Of a DNA stretch of 64,000 nt, positions 34,749-46,069 are shown in pieces (the stretch's first letter is position 1; each line of letters opens with the position of its first letter). The notes beneath the pieces are model-generated. The model saw only the letters and a program-made list of their open reading frames with translations, did no database searches and had not been told where the DNA came from. The DNA is taken from positions 73,981,179-74,045,178 of the forward strand of contig NC_084840.1 in NCBI RefSeq assembly GCF_033115175.1, written 5' to 3'. The translations under genes were made by a program, and so were the position numbers. This DNA is from Lepus europaeus. Taxonomy: Eukaryota; Chordata; Mammalia; Lagomorpha; Leporidae.

Positions 34749-35000
34749 AGGGGCTGGCGTGTGGCGAAGCCGGGTAAGCCGCTATCTGCAATGCCGGTAT
34801 CCCATATGAGCACCAGTTCGAGTCCTGGCTGTTCCACTTCTGATCCAGCTGCCTGCTAATGGCCTGGGAAAGCAGCAGAAGGTGGCCAAAATGTTTGGGC
34901 CCCTACACCCATGTAGGAGACCCACATGAAACTCCTGGCTTCATCTGGGGAGTGAAAACCATAAGATTGAAGAAGTCTTTCCCTCTCTCTGTAACTAATC
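34749..35000 (+). mobile_element. C SINE with internal deletion
   Basis: Ggggctggcgtgtggcgaag head; the sequence between ctcctggcttc and tggggagtgaaa is missing. Confidence 0.85.
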
Positions 35001-35533
35001 ATACAGATGCTCAGGTCTCAGGTGTTACGTGGAATATTAGACTGTCATTTGAAAAGAATGGGGATTTCAGGAACTCTTCCAAGTCATGTAGCTGGTTAGT
35101 GGCCAAGTTTGGACTCCAGCCCTGCCTACCCCTTCCCCAGCACAATGAACTTGTGACCTCCACCCCTACACCTCCTGTCTCTTAATTCCATTCATCAGGA
35201 GGTCTTTAAGTGCTAACTATATATTTAGCATAATGCAATAAGTTGTGGAAGCTTGTCCTCAGTTGGAGAAATTAGCCTTAAAAGAGATAGAACTATGCAT
35301 TAGCATGATGTCCCAGAGTCCTCCAAGATGAAGACAACTCACTTTTCTTAATGTTGTACTGTTGCAAAACCCAGTTAGTACAAATTTGGGAAAAATGAGT
35401 AGATACAAGGGCAAAAATAGTTGAATATGTTTCCTGCCAGTGTTACGAGAGAGAGGAGCTGGGGGCTGGGGCTGGGATGGAGAAGCTGAAGGTGGAGCCC
35501 TTGTTTTGTTGGAGGATTGAAATAACAGCAGGT
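35001..35533 (-). repeat. Intergenic with MIR-like fragment
   Basis: Reverse MIR words at 35070-35160 (aagtcatgtagctggttagt, tttggactccagccctgcct); the rest is unclassified. Confidence 0.5.
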
Positions 35534-35852
35534 GGGACCGGCGCTATGGCTTAGTGGGTAAAGCCATTCCCTGCAGTGCTGACATCCCATCTGGGCACTG
35601 GTTCGAGTCCTGGCTGTTCCACTTCCGATCCAGCTCTCTGCTATGGCCTGGGAAAGCAGTAGAGGGTGGCCCAAGTCTTTGGGCCTCTGTACCTGTGTGG
35701 GAGACCCGGGGGAAGCTCCTGGCTCTTGGCTTCAGATTGGTGCAGCTCTGGCCGTTGCGGCCAGTTGGAGAGTGAACCAGAAGATGGAAGACCTATCTCT
35801 ATCTGCCTCTCCTTCTCTCTGTGTGTAATTACTACTGCTGCCTCCTTTCAAA
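35534..35852 (+). mobile_element. C SINE, type A
   Basis: Ggaccggcgctatggcttag head; the tail is poor. Confidence 0.9.
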
Positions 35853-36257
35853 TAACCAGGCTTCATCTAATTCCATTTTTAGTCCACAAAAAATCCTGAC
35901 TTTCGAATATTTGGGATTACTCCCCTTATTTTAAAATGAGGACAGAACGTGCAGACAGTTTGCTGCAAATGTTCGAAGTGGTTTTGTTTTGGAAACCTTG
36001 CTGGGTCAGCTATAGTTACTTGATTATATGCTTTTTAATTAGTCAGAGGTTAGTCTATTCATTGATTGCTAAGGACAAAGATTCTCCTTTCATTAATTTC
36101 ATGGTAGCAACGAGCTTTTTGAACCTCTCCTACTTTCTTTGTTGAACAGCCTTTCAACAAGAGTAAATAAAAATATTTGAAGAAAACAAATCACTCTCCA
36201 CAAGTGAGCACATCTGCTGTTCTCATTTTCAGGACTTTTTCCAGTGCCCATGCATAT
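35853..36257. other. Intergenic, nothing recognised
   Basis: Unique AT-rich sequence. Confidence 0.5.
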
Positions 36258-36585
36258 AAGATGTATTTATTTATTTGAAAGTCAGAGTTACACAGAGAGA
36301 GAAGGAGAGGCAGAGAGAAAGAGAGAGGTCTTCCATCCATTGGTTCACTCCCCAATTGGTCGCAACTGCCGGAGCTGTGCCCATCCAAAGCCAGGAGCCA
36401 GGAGTTTCTTCCAGTCTCCCACGTGGGTGCAGTGGCCCAAGGACTTAGGCCATCTTGTACTGCTTTCCCAGGCCACAACAGAGACCTGGATCAGAAGTGG
36501 AGCAGCTGGGACTTGAACCGGTGTTCATATGGGATGTCAGCACTGCAGGCAGCGGCTTTACCTGCTACACCACAGTGCTGGCCCC
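36258..36585 (-). mobile_element. C SINE, type A
   Basis: Gatgtatttatttatttgaa tail; gctacaccacagtgctggcc head. Confidence 0.92.
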
Positions 36586-36995
36586 TGTATTTTTATCTAA
36601 ATACAATTGTACTGTGTGGCTGCAGCTTTGAGATCCACTTTTCTCCTTTGGAGTACACAGTCAACATTTCCGTATTGTTATAATGCATCATATCTCAGGG
36701 GCTAGCTCAGCCATTATCTGGGTTCCTCATTTCCCTGTTCTTGGCCTTTGAGGTTTATTATTCACCTCATCTATTTAGATGGAATTATCGCAGAGACATC
36801 AAAATGTCCACATGGCAACTGCGTTCTGGAAGATGAAATAAACAAGCAGCTCCAGGTATCTTATGTATCCACCAGAAAAAAAGATGTCACTGGGACTGGT
36901 TGGTAGATGTTTGTATCTACGGCAGGATGAAAATATCACCAACAGTTTGTAACTAAGGTGTACGATAACATTCGCCCTTATAATAAATAGCATTT
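36586..36995. other. Intergenic, nothing recognised
   Basis: AT-rich; possibly old LINE sequence at 36590-36700. Confidence 0.45.
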
Positions 36996-37250
36996 GGGGC
37001 TGGCGCTGTGGTGCAGCGGGTTAACACCCTGGCCTGAAGCACCGACATCCCATATGGGCACCAGTTCAAGTCTCGGCTTCTCCACTTCTGATCCAGCTCT
37101 CTGCTATGGCCTGGGAAGGCAGTAGAGATGGTCCAAGTCCTTGGGCCCCTGCACCCACGTGGGAGACCCGGAAGAAGCTCCTGGCTCCTGGCTTCCGAGC
37201 GGAGCAGCTCTGGCCGTTGCGGTCAATTGGGGAGTGAACCAGATGGAAGA

Positions 37251-37302
<52 letters not shown>

Positions 37303-37350
37303 TTCTCTGTGTAACTCTGACTTTCAAATAAATAAATAAATCTTTTAAAA
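36996..37350 (+). mobile_element. C SINE, type A, young
   Basis: Ggggctggcgctgtggtgca head, (TC)n of about 36 bases at 37263-37298, aaataaataaataaa tail, and an aatagcat flank on both sides. It is the last SINE before the promoter. Confidence 0.93.
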
Positions 37351-37619
37351 AATAGCATAAAAATTAAGGTAATACCATACCTTGTGCTTATGCCAGCACA
37401 GGATCAAGGGGGACAATATTGCTGGTACTCTTTGCACCAGAGTTAGCATCTCTTATTCCTGACTTTCCAAGGTGGTTGTCCTCTGGCCGGAAGGAACAGG
37501 GTCTCCTGTGGGCTTCAGGTTATTAGGGGAGGGAGGGCAGACTGTACACGGAAGGCCAGCCTGGCCTTTCCCGCGTTCTCGGGCGACAGAAATCAACCAA
37601 GTCTACAAAGAAGCATCTT
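37351..37619 (+). promoter_or_regulatory. Unique promoter-proximal upstream sequence
   Basis: A repeat-free stretch between the last SINE and the CpG island; holds the ETS-like ccggaagg near 37487. Regulatory role inferred from position only. Confidence 0.4.
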
Positions 37620-38044
37620 GCACCGTGCTGGAGAGGTAGAAAGGATTGAGGGAAAGAGGGTGGCAGGTGGAAACGGAGCAGGAGGCTCCACAGAGGAGGA
37701 GTCTGGTTCCTTATCAGGAGGAGGGCAGGGAGGAGGTCCCGCGGGGCCAGCCGAAGTGGCCCCAGCTGTGCGCGCGCTCGCCGCAAGGCAGGCCTGGGCT
37801 GGTGGCCCTTCTCGCTCCCTGCACTGGGGGCCCGGCTTGGACTCGCGCTCGCGGAGGCGGGGGCGGGGCTTCAGGGGTGGGGGCGCAGGGAGGCCGGGTC
37901 CAGGGTGAGTGGGCGTTGCCTAAGGAGGCGGGGCCTCGGCCAGGCGGGGCCCCAGCACGTCCTGCAGCTGCCAGAGTGCTCTGAGCGCTGTGCCCTGCGC
38001 GTCCCACCCGGCCCCCAGTGCGGTCGCCGCGCTCTCGCCCAGCC

Positions 38045-38134
38045 ATGCTCCTGCTGCTGGGGCTGTGCTTGGGGATGCCCCTCTGCGCGGGGCTGCAGGA
38101 AGAGGCGCGGAGATGGGGTGACACTTCGGAGCAA
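38045..38134 (+). CDS. ITIH5: ITIH5 coding exon 1: start codon and signal peptide
   Basis: This exon encodes the first 30 residues of inter-alpha-trypsin inhibitor heavy chain 5, a secreted extracellular-matrix protein of the hyaluronan-associated ITIH family. The ATG at 38045 follows a GC-rich leader and opens a hydrophobic leucine run (MLLLLGLCLG) ending in a small-residue site near residues 15-16, a classical secretory signal peptide. The next residues (QEEARRWGDTSEQ) are acidic and hydrophilic and match the known mammalian ITIH5 N-terminus closely. The exon ends in phase 0 at CAA followed by a consensus donor gtaagt (38135). It lies inside the CpG island. Identification rests on protein similarity recognised by eye across three exons in order; the start is certain if the gene call is right. 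Nothing appears broken. Confidence 0.93.
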
Positions 38135-38140
38135 GTAAGT
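38135..38140 (+). other. ITIH5: Intron 1 donor splice site
   Basis: GTAAGT directly after CAA, a perfect consensus donor; it fixes the end of coding exon 1 in phase 0. Confidence 0.9.
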
Positions 38141-39190
38141 GGAAGAGCCCGATGGAGCCAGGGAGCCCGGGCGCAGCTAGGACCCTTTCCCTCCTCGTCC
38201 CCAGGCCCCGTGGCTTGTGGACAGCGTCCCCCTGACGGGTCCTGGATGTGGAGGAAGGAGGCATCACCTTCCCTCTCCTTGCCCCTAGTCGCTGGCCCCT
38301 GCTTCTGCCCGGGAGCTTCTCCACCGATTGAGTCACTTGCGGATCCCTTCTGCACCCTATGCCAGGGTCTTCTGCAGAATTGTGCCTGGGACCTCCAAGT
38401 GCTGCAGACTAAGAGTTCTTCGTGGCTCTTGTTATCTGTGCGCATTACTGCCGGTCGTTTTGTGAACTCCCCAAGTTCATTACAAGTTTTCTTCTTCACC
38501 ACGTGTGTGTGTCGGGGCGGGGGGGGGGGGGGTAGTCTGTTGTGACTGTTGCTCCTAGCTCATGCGGGAGAAAGGCCAGTCTGGGAAAAGTTCCAAACTC
38601 CCGGAAGGCTCCGCTTTTCCCATCTGAAAACTAGAGAATATGAATTTTTCCATTCGGTTCTTATCAACGATTCGTCAGTTAAACGTGGCTACCGGGTCGC
38701 GCCAGCACCTAGAACCAAAGCGGGTGGCAGTTCTGCTGGTTGAAATTGGGTACATCTGCCAGGATTTGAGTTTTAAAGGGCTTTATCCACAGGTGAACAG
38801 ATCCTGTGCACGTGCAATCTCTAGGAAAGCTCTTTGAAAACCGCAGATCAAACTCATACAAAAATGATTGCAAAGATCTTGCGTGAGAAATGGCTATCGC
38901 CATTACACAGTGCTGTCCACACACACCGTCATGTAAATGATATTTAAATTGTTTGGCCTAAAGCATGTTTTTGCCTGATGGGGCGGAGAGGTTAGTAGGC
39001 ATGCCACTTTGCTGCTTTTCAGCCCCATGTTTCCATGGGCAGATCTGGAAGATGGAACCTGCCTGCTTGTCAAATGGTTATTTTCATGCTACCTCTGTCT
39101 TTTAACTTGCTTATCTGTAAAATTTAAGTCAGGGCAGTTCTCCCTCGGGGTTATCAGAAGGAAAATCTGCTAAAAGTTCCAGGCAGCTTC
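38141..39190 (+). other. ITIH5: Intron 1, proximal unique sequence with poly-G tract
   Basis: CpG content falls off within about 100 bases of the donor. A run of 14 G preceded by GGGGC lies at 38514-38532, with a short GT run before it. The rest shows no gene or recognised repeat. Being close to the promoter it may hold regulatory sites, but none is identifiable by eye. Confidence 0.6.
38514..38532 (+). repeat. Poly-G tract
   Basis: GGGGC followed by 14 consecutive G, about 380 bases into intron 1 after a short GT run. It could form a G-quadruplex and is prone to length errors in sequencing. Confidence 0.9.
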
Positions 39191-39545
39191 ATGGCAGTGT
39201 AGGGAAAGTGCAGCCTCGGGGTCCAGAGAGACAGGCTGGGTTCCTCTCTGTCTCTTCCAGTTCTAGCCACAGCACGGAGGACAGCTCCTGTTGGCCACAC
39301 TTGTAAGGATTTAGTGAGTTTGTGTGAAGGCACAGGTATACAGTGGGCACTCAGTAAATGGTAGATGTTTTAGTAAGTGGAGAAGGGCATTGGCGTTGGC
39401 TTTGATGCCAGGCTCCTTGGAGCTGAGTCCTGATTCAGTCACTCACCAGCTCCTTGGGTACCTCAATGTCCTCTTCTGCAGACTATGGAAAAGCAATGGG
39501 GCTGTGAGGATGGAAGGAGTTAATACACCTAATGTGCCTAGCGCA
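39191..39545 (+). repeat. Two MIR-like fragments in intron 1
   Basis: First at 39195-39367 (cagtgggcactcagtaaatg); second at 39376-39545 (gattcagtcactcaccagct, ctatggaaaagcaatggggc). Confidence 0.65.
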
Positions 39546-39956
39546 GGCTCAGCCCGTCTGCTGGCTGTGGCTGGTAGGCTTGTGCAGCAGGAGCAATGAG
39601 GGAAGGAATGTGGGGTAAAGATATGGAGACTTTGTTGAGGGGTGGAGGGAGGAGAGTGTGGGAAGAACTGGAAACAAAGATTCTGTTTATGAACTGGGAG
39701 GACAGATGAAAGCTCTAAGGTCCCCAAGCCCAAGGAGGTTTAACCCTCTCAACTTCTCTCCTTGGAAAAACACGAATTTGACCCATTTTAGTGATTTCAT
39801 GCTGTCTTCAATACACAGCAGTATTTATTTATCTGGGGTGGCAGTGGGGAGAGTAAGGTTCAATGAAAATTTGCAATCATACCTTTTAGCCCTAGGTTTT
39901 TAATTTTTTATTTTAAAAATTTCTTTTTAAAGCTTATTTTAAAAGTTTTCTTTTTG
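39546..39956. other. ITIH5: Intron 1, nothing recognised
   Basis: Unique intronic sequence, AT-rich at its end. Confidence 0.5.
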
Positions 39957-40110
39957 ACATAGATCTTAAGAGCACAGGCTCCAGAACCAGACTTTGTGGG
40001 TTCAAATCCTGGCTCAGCACTTACTGGGAGTTACTTAATGTCTGTAAGCCTCTATCTCTGAACAAGGGTGATGAGATTAAAGGATTTAATTAAAGCCTTT
40101 TAACTAAAAG
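39957..40110 (+). repeat. MIR element
   Basis: Cttaagagcacaggctccag, gggttcaaatcctggctcag, cacttactgggagttactta: a clear MIR. Confidence 0.85.
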
Positions 40111-40540
40111 AATTTTGGAGAGTGAAAGAACTAACATACTTAAATCTTGGAACAGAACTTGGGAATGTAGTTAATGTTCTATTCTCTGTAATTATGGTCT
40201 TCAAAGTTCTATGTAAACTTAATTTTAAAATTGAGCACAAGTTTCTTCAGTAATTGAGTAAGGAAGGGGAGGAGGCATTTGGCATAGTTGTTAAGACACC
40301 ACTTGCGATGCTTGTATCCCATGTTAGATCCCTGGGATTAAGTCCTAGCTCTGCTTCAGACTTCAGCTTCCAGCTAATGTGTACCCTGGGAGGCAGCAGG
40401 GTGATGGCAGCAGGTACTTAGGTTCCTGCCACTCAAGTGGGCAACCTCAAATGAGTTCCTGGCACCTGGCTTCAGTGTAACCCAGCCCTGGTGTTTGCAG
40501 GCATTTGCGGAGTAAACCAGTGGATAGAAGATCACTCTCT

Positions 40541-40872
40541 CTTTTTTTTTTTTTTGGACGGGCAAAGTGGATAGTGAGAGAGAGAGACAGAGAGAAAGGT
40601 CTTCCTTTTTGCCGTTGGTTCACCCTCCAATGGCCGCTGCAGCAGGCGCATCACGCTGATCCAAAGCCAGGAGCCAGGTGCTTCTCCTGGTCTCCCATGC
40701 GGGTGCAGGGCCCAAGCACTTGGGCCATCCTCTACTGCCTTCCCGGGCCACAGCAGAGAGCTGGACTGGAAGAGGGGCAACTGGGATAGAATCTGGCGCC
40801 CCAACTGGGACTAGAACCCGGTGTGCTGGTGCCGCAAGGCGGAGGATTAGCCTGTTAAGCCATGGCAACGGC
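40541..40872 (-). mobile_element. Nested C SINE, type B-long
   Basis: Tttggacgggcaaagtggat tail side; taagccatggcaacggcctc head. Confidence 0.92.
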
Positions 40873-41196
40873 CTCATTTTTTTTTTTAACAGGTAGAGTT
40901 AGATAGTGAGAGAGAGAGAGAGAGACAGAGAGAAAGGTCTTCCTTCCATTGGTTTACCCCCCAAATGGCTGCTACGGCCGGCGTGCTGTGCCCATCTGAA
41001 GCCAGGAGCCAGTTGCTTCTTCCTGGTCTCCCATGTGGGTGCAGGGGCACAAGCACTTGGGCCATTCTCCACTGCCCTCCTGGGCCACAGCAGAGAGCTG
41101 GACTGGAAGAGGAACAACCAGGACTAGAATCCGGCACCCATATTGGATGCTGGCGCCGCAGGCGGAGGATTAACCAAGTAAGTCATGGTGCTGGCC
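40873..41196 (-). mobile_element. Nested C SINE, type B-short
   Basis: Ttaacaggtagagttagata tail side; aagtcatggtgctggccctg head; directly adjoins the previous insert in the same orientation. Confidence 0.92.
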
Positions 41197-41461
41197 CTGA
41201 AGATCACTCCCTATCCTTGTCTCTTCTTGCCTTTCTGCCTTCCAAATGCATAAATGTAAAGAAACCGATAAATTTAAATATAACAAGATATATGTATTTG
41301 AAGGTAGCTGAATATGTTTATGATGTTGCAGTATAATTTACTTTTGCCATCTACCTTTCATTGGAAATATACCAATAATACCTTGGATTCAGTTCTTCCC
41401 TCCAATCCTCACTGTCAGCCTGCCAATAAATATTATTATTCACAGTGGAGTGATTATGAAG

Positions 41462-41613
41462 AGTAGTGGTTTTGCAATCTTCAGTGTGCAAAAGTTATTC
41501 AGAGAGTTCACAGATTCCCAGGTCCCACTCCAATCTACGTAGATCCATTGAGCTTGGGGTGGGCATCTTGATGATTCTAATGTAGGTGATGCACAAACTA
41601 CACATTGGATAAC
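41462..41613 (+). repeat. MER5-like DNA transposon fragment
   Basis: Agtggttttgcaatcttcag, then cccaggtcccactccaatct, then tgatgattctaatgtaggtg: non-autonomous hAT-Charlie word order. Confidence 0.65.
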
Positions 41614-41849
41614 ATCATTTTCAGGATTTCAGTCTTTCAGGAGACTAGTGTTGTAGAGGAAGTCTCCTTGGATAAAGTCAGTCTGCTGATTTGTCTGCTT
41701 TGTAAGTTTCAAGTTTATGATTCCTCCAAATAAGCTTAGCTGTATTCATGTTATTCCAAAAGCAATTTTAAGTACACAAAATAGTAATAGCCACTGGTTA
41801 CTGAGTGTCCCTTATGTCCCACAGAGCTTGCTAAGGGCTTTATGTAAAG

Positions 41850-42040
41850 GTAATAAGAAGCAGTAAAGTGTTATGGCTCATAGCACTCAAGTCGAGCCAG
41901 GCTGCCTGGGTTCAGGTGCGGGCTCCAGCACTTACTGGCTACATGTACTTGGGCATGTACCTAACTTACCCAGGTCTCGGTCTTCACATTTGTGAGATAG
42001 AGTGGTTTGTAACTCCTACCTCAGGCAGGGATGCCTCTAG
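41850..42040 (+). repeat. MIR element
   Basis: Ccaggctgcctgggttcagg, agcacttactggctacatgt, and tacttgggcatgtacctaac. Confidence 0.75.
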
Positions 42041-44420
42041 GTTTCAGGAAGGGAGTAAAGTTTCTACAGTGTGCAGGGCCCTATTCAAGAACACGAATAT
42101 CAAATGGTGACTACGAAATTAGATACTAAAGTGAGCATCTATTTAGAATGAGAAACAATGCATTAAAAATTATACCTTTGGATAATCTGACAAATCCTAC
42201 AAATATCATCCATTTTTCGGGGCCTGTGACAAGTCATAGATTCTGAAACTTATATTTTCTTAGCTTCTAAGTTATAATAATAGAACATTCAATAAAAATC
42301 GTTAACCCTGTTATATGCTATTATGGTTGCATGAAGGTTAAATGAGTAAGCTGAGGCACAGCATTCGCAGGTATTAAGCTCCAAGGTTGTATTAGCTCTT
42401 TTCAATATTTCTGTGCATCGTAGCTAAAGCTGTGACCACCACCACAGTCTCAGTGTGCTTTATAAAAGATAGGGAGGTCCACCCTGGGGAAGTGACACAC
42501 CAAAGTTACTCTGTGCACAGCCTGGATTGGTGCCCAGCTTTGCTGACTGCCAAAGCTGGAGCTCTCCATGAATTCTCCAGATAACAGACCACATACAGAT
42601 ATATAATTTAGTTTAATTTGTCTAAATACAATTTTTATTTGCAGCTCCAGCCACATAGATAGTGTAGCTCCTGGTCTATAGACCAATACCTACTTGTCAT
42701 CGTTTAAACACCTCTTGTGACAAATCTAATTTCCTGAAAGAGAAATTCGGGATTTTTAATTTCTTGTAAATTCCCACTCAGAAATCTTTGCATTTGGATG
42801 AAAAAAAAAATGGAGACTTAAGACAACTATTTTTTCTAGCTGTTTTAAAAAGAAAACCAGATCCCTCAGTAATGTCTCCCTTATGTGCACAGATATGATT
42901 GTTCAAATGGAATTGGAGAGTTGAATGGGGAAGGAGGATGTTGTGGGAGAAATTCCAGGGATTTTCTCACTCCTCAAACAGCCATAGCTTGTTTCCTGGG
43001 GGCGGAGAAGGGTGGGGGAGTCCTGGCAACTGGGTGATGAGTTGTATGCAGCTTCGTGTTCCTAACTGGCTCCCTCCCTGAAGCTTTGCGTGCTAAGATT
43101 TAAGGAAGTTTTGTTTAATGTGCTGTCAGAATTGTGGTCAGGACTGCCTGCAATGCTTCAGTATTTGAGGAAGAACAAGGTTGATTTAGGAGGATGTGCA
43201 CATGGGATGAAGACCTGGATTTTTTTGGGGGGCAAAGGGAAGTGGCGTCCTGAACCACTACATTATTTTTCTCCAAGCAAAGTCTATTTCTCTTATTTTT
43301 CGATAAAAGCAACAGGGCAACCTAAGGCCAATTTATTTTTAACTTTAATCTCCTGATTGGTGTTTGTTTGGAATTTTAGTTCAAATTTGAAATTTCTTCT
43401 TCCATCCCTGAGGTGATAGGCACCCCATATTGCAAATGGTTAACAGCTGAATAACTTGCAGAAACATTATTCCAGAGGAAGAAAAGTTTTGTGTGGGTGA
43501 TATAGAATTACCTAATTGGGACTATTCCCACACTAGCTACTTTCCACACAGATGATGAATGGCATCTCAAGTGACTTTCCAGCATCTAGCCTTGGTTTTG
43601 TTCCAGGTCGTTAAGGTGGCTTTCTAAGGTAACAGACTCTTTTGGTGCTGGGTCATGGGTTCAGAATGTTAGAATGTCCTAGAAGAATGGGGACCAACTG
43701 GCCGATTGAGTTCCCACGGGGAACCCAACAGGAGCTCAGAACTTTAGTCCATTGGAGAAGTTGTGTTGAGGCTGGCCTAACTGTAGCACCTCTTGGCTCA
43801 GTAATGGGACCTAGAGCCATGAACCTAGTAATGGAGCTCAAAAAGAATAGAGATACACTCTGCCTTTACCTTTCTTCCTATCAACCTAAGTCACTAAAGC
43901 ATCCAACCCAGAGGCACTAAGTGTCCCTCCAGTCACATTCTTTCTTCTTGATGGACTCTGGGAATATTTTAAGGACATTTGCTTTTCTCCCTCTGACACT
44001 GTGACAGATCCTGGGGGAAAACAGAACCTCTATTGCTCAGATGCAAACATTGAAGCAGCACTTGCAAAATTTTGAAATCTATAGTTGTACTAATTGACAG
44101 TGGGATGAACAGGGGGATTTGAAACTCCACAGTCCTGGTAAGTATCACTGATGTGCAAAGGCAACCTTATTTTCTGGTTCCAAATGCTGCTTGGTCCATG
44201 GGAGGTAAAGAGGCAGTGGCAGAGGTATGAGCTAAATATTTCTGAGCATAGTTCCTGTCCAGAGCTGATTCTCTTTAACCCTCGTTATCCCTTTCATCCC
44301 ACCCCAGCAAACATCCACACAGTCAGTTCTAGATGTGTCTCTGTCATAAAGACTTTTTGGTCACTCAAGAATATAGTGAAGTCTCTTTTTTCCCATTTTC
44401 TTTCTAATGTAAAATTTACC
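42041..44420. other. ITIH5: Intron 1, mostly unique
   Basis: Possible MIR remnants near 42340-42560 (gctgaggcacagcattcgca). The remainder, 42.6-44.4 kb, is repeat-poor with no recognised exon. Confidence 0.5.
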
Positions 44421-44762
44421 CTGGCCGGCGTTGTGGCCTAGTGGGTAAAGCCACTGCCTGCAGTACTGACATCCCATATGTGCACCAGTTCAAGTCCCGG
44501 CTGCTCCACTTCTAATCCAGTTTTCTGCTATGGCCTGGGGAAGCAGTAGAAGGTGGCCCAAGTGCTTGGGCCCCTGCACCCATGTGGGAGACTGGGAAGA
44601 AGCTCTTGGATCCTGGCTTTGGATCAGCGTAGCTCTGGCCATCACAGTCAGTTGGGGAGTGAATCAGCAGATGGAAGACTGACCTCTCTCTCTCTGCCTC
44701 TCCTTCTCTCTCTGTGTAACTCTGACTTTTAAATAAATAAATAAATCTTTAAAAAAAAAAAG
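44421..44762 (+). mobile_element. C SINE, type A
   Basis: Ggccggcgttgtggcctagt head; flanks aaatttacc and aaaattacc suggest a short TSD. Confidence 0.92.
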
Positions 44763-44877
44763 AAAAAAATTACCTTGTCTATTATGTTATCTTGAATATA
44801 TACAAACACATATACATACAAATGCTTATGTATGTTAAAGTTAAGTGAGATGGTCCTTGATATTGAATATTGTGGCT

Positions 44878-45168
44878 TATTTATTTATTTGAAAGGCAGA
44901 GTTATAGAGACAGAGGGAGAGACAGAGAGAGATCTTCCATCCTCTGGTTCACTCCCCAAATGGTGCCGAGAGCTGTGGTTGGGCCAAGCTGAAGCTGGGA
45001 GTCTGGAATTCCATCTAGATCTCCCACGGGGTGGTCGGAGCCAAGCACTTGGGCCATCTTCCACTCCTTTCCCAGGCACACTAGCAGGGAGCTGGATAAG
45101 ATGTGGAGCAGCTGGGACTCGAACCAGCAATCTAATGGGAGGCCAGCTTAACCTGGTGCAACATTGTG
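44878..45168 (-). mobile_element. C SINE, type A, old copy
   Basis: Ttatttatttatttgaaagg tail; head damaged (aacctggtgcaacattgtgg). Confidence 0.88.
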
Positions 45169-46069
45169 GCATATATTTCTTAATAAACATTGTGGTTTGA
45201 TGCTGGATAAAGAAGTTCAGCTTGCTGGAACCAAAGAATCCTATTTGAGCCATCTCTTAAGTCTAGGATTTTGTGCCCCAAGCAAGTGAGTGGAAGCTCT
45301 ATGATGAATATACCAGGAGGGCTGGAAGTCTGTTATTTCTCTGTCCCCAAGTCCTGCCCCCAGTTTCTTGTAAAGCAGTGGGAAAGCACCCAAACAATAG
45401 AAAAAGGAACAGGAATTCCTAACTAAAAAAAAGATGATGGCATTGGTGCCATTTCTATTTCCAGTTCTAACTGGCACCAGGAAATCTGTGTGCACCAGGA
45501 TGTTTTGCACCTGGGTCAGCCTGAGTTTAAACTTGGACTGAAGTGTAGCCATCAGAATCCCCAGAGACGTCAGATAGTCATCTCAAAAATGAAAAACCAA
45601 CTTTTCTCTTTCTGCTCAAAGCTTGCTCACTTTCTTGGAAAATCTACTTTACAAGGGAGGAAGCTTCAAAGAAAATCTCTTAGCTCAACCCCAGAACTTA
45701 ATGCTGCAGAGGGGCTGGGCTTGTCCTCTGACGGTGGTTGTTACAGGTGGTCCCCAGCCTTCTCCACAAGTTTAAGGAGGGGAAGGCCCCAGAGCTGGCG
45801 AGGAATTTTCCCAGAATCTTTCCCCTGGCTCTCCTATGTGGGCTTCCTATAGAGCTTACCTCGTTTTAGAAACCAGAAAACAGCCTCCTCCTGAGTTTGA
45901 CTCTTCTTTGGAGACAGGGTTGGTTGTCAAGCTAAACCTTGTACTATTTCACTCTCTTTTCATTCTATCAAGTAGGAAGCCCTAGGATGGCTCAGGATTA
46001 TAACATCTGCAGATCAATAGTGTGCATTTTTCTTTTCCCCAGGGGAGAGAAGCAAAAGAATGGGATTAA
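45169..46069. other. ITIH5: Intron 1, nothing recognised
   Basis: Unique sequence; open frames here lack recognisable similarity. Confidence 0.5.

Larger units (their letters stand above)
37620..38240 (+). promoter_or_regulatory. ITIH5: CpG island and TATA-less promoter of ITIH5
   Basis: CpG dinucleotides are dense here and scarce elsewhere in the window. GC boxes of the Sp1/KLF type lie at 37856-37870, 37924-37935 and 37941-37953, 90-190 bases upstream of the ATG. No TATA box is seen in the 200 bases before the ATG. An ETS-like CCGGAAG occurs upstream near 37487-37493. The layout (GC boxes, CpG-rich exon 1, strong donor) fits a housekeeping-like CpG promoter, with transcription start inferred between about 37950 and 38040. 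ITIH5 is known to be silenced by promoter methylation in tumours, consistent with this architecture. The precise start and UTR length are inferred. Confidence 0.82.
40268..41260 (+). mobile_element. Old C SINE split by two SINE insertions
   Basis: Host pieces are 40268-40540 and about 41197-41260. The repeated word gaagatcactc (40527 and 41198 regions) marks the junction duplication. Confidence 0.85.

Noticed and set aside
37714..38502. 262-codon open frame on the minus strand across the ITIH5 CpG island
   Set aside because: Long frames are expected by chance in GC-rich DNA. It runs antisense to exon 1 and reads through the intron, with low-complexity Pro/Arg/Gly content and no recognised domain. 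An antisense non-coding RNA is possible but not shown.
38018..38545. 175-codon plus-strand frame over exon 1
   Set aside because: It is in a different frame from the ITIH5 signal peptide and ignores the perfect donor at 38135.
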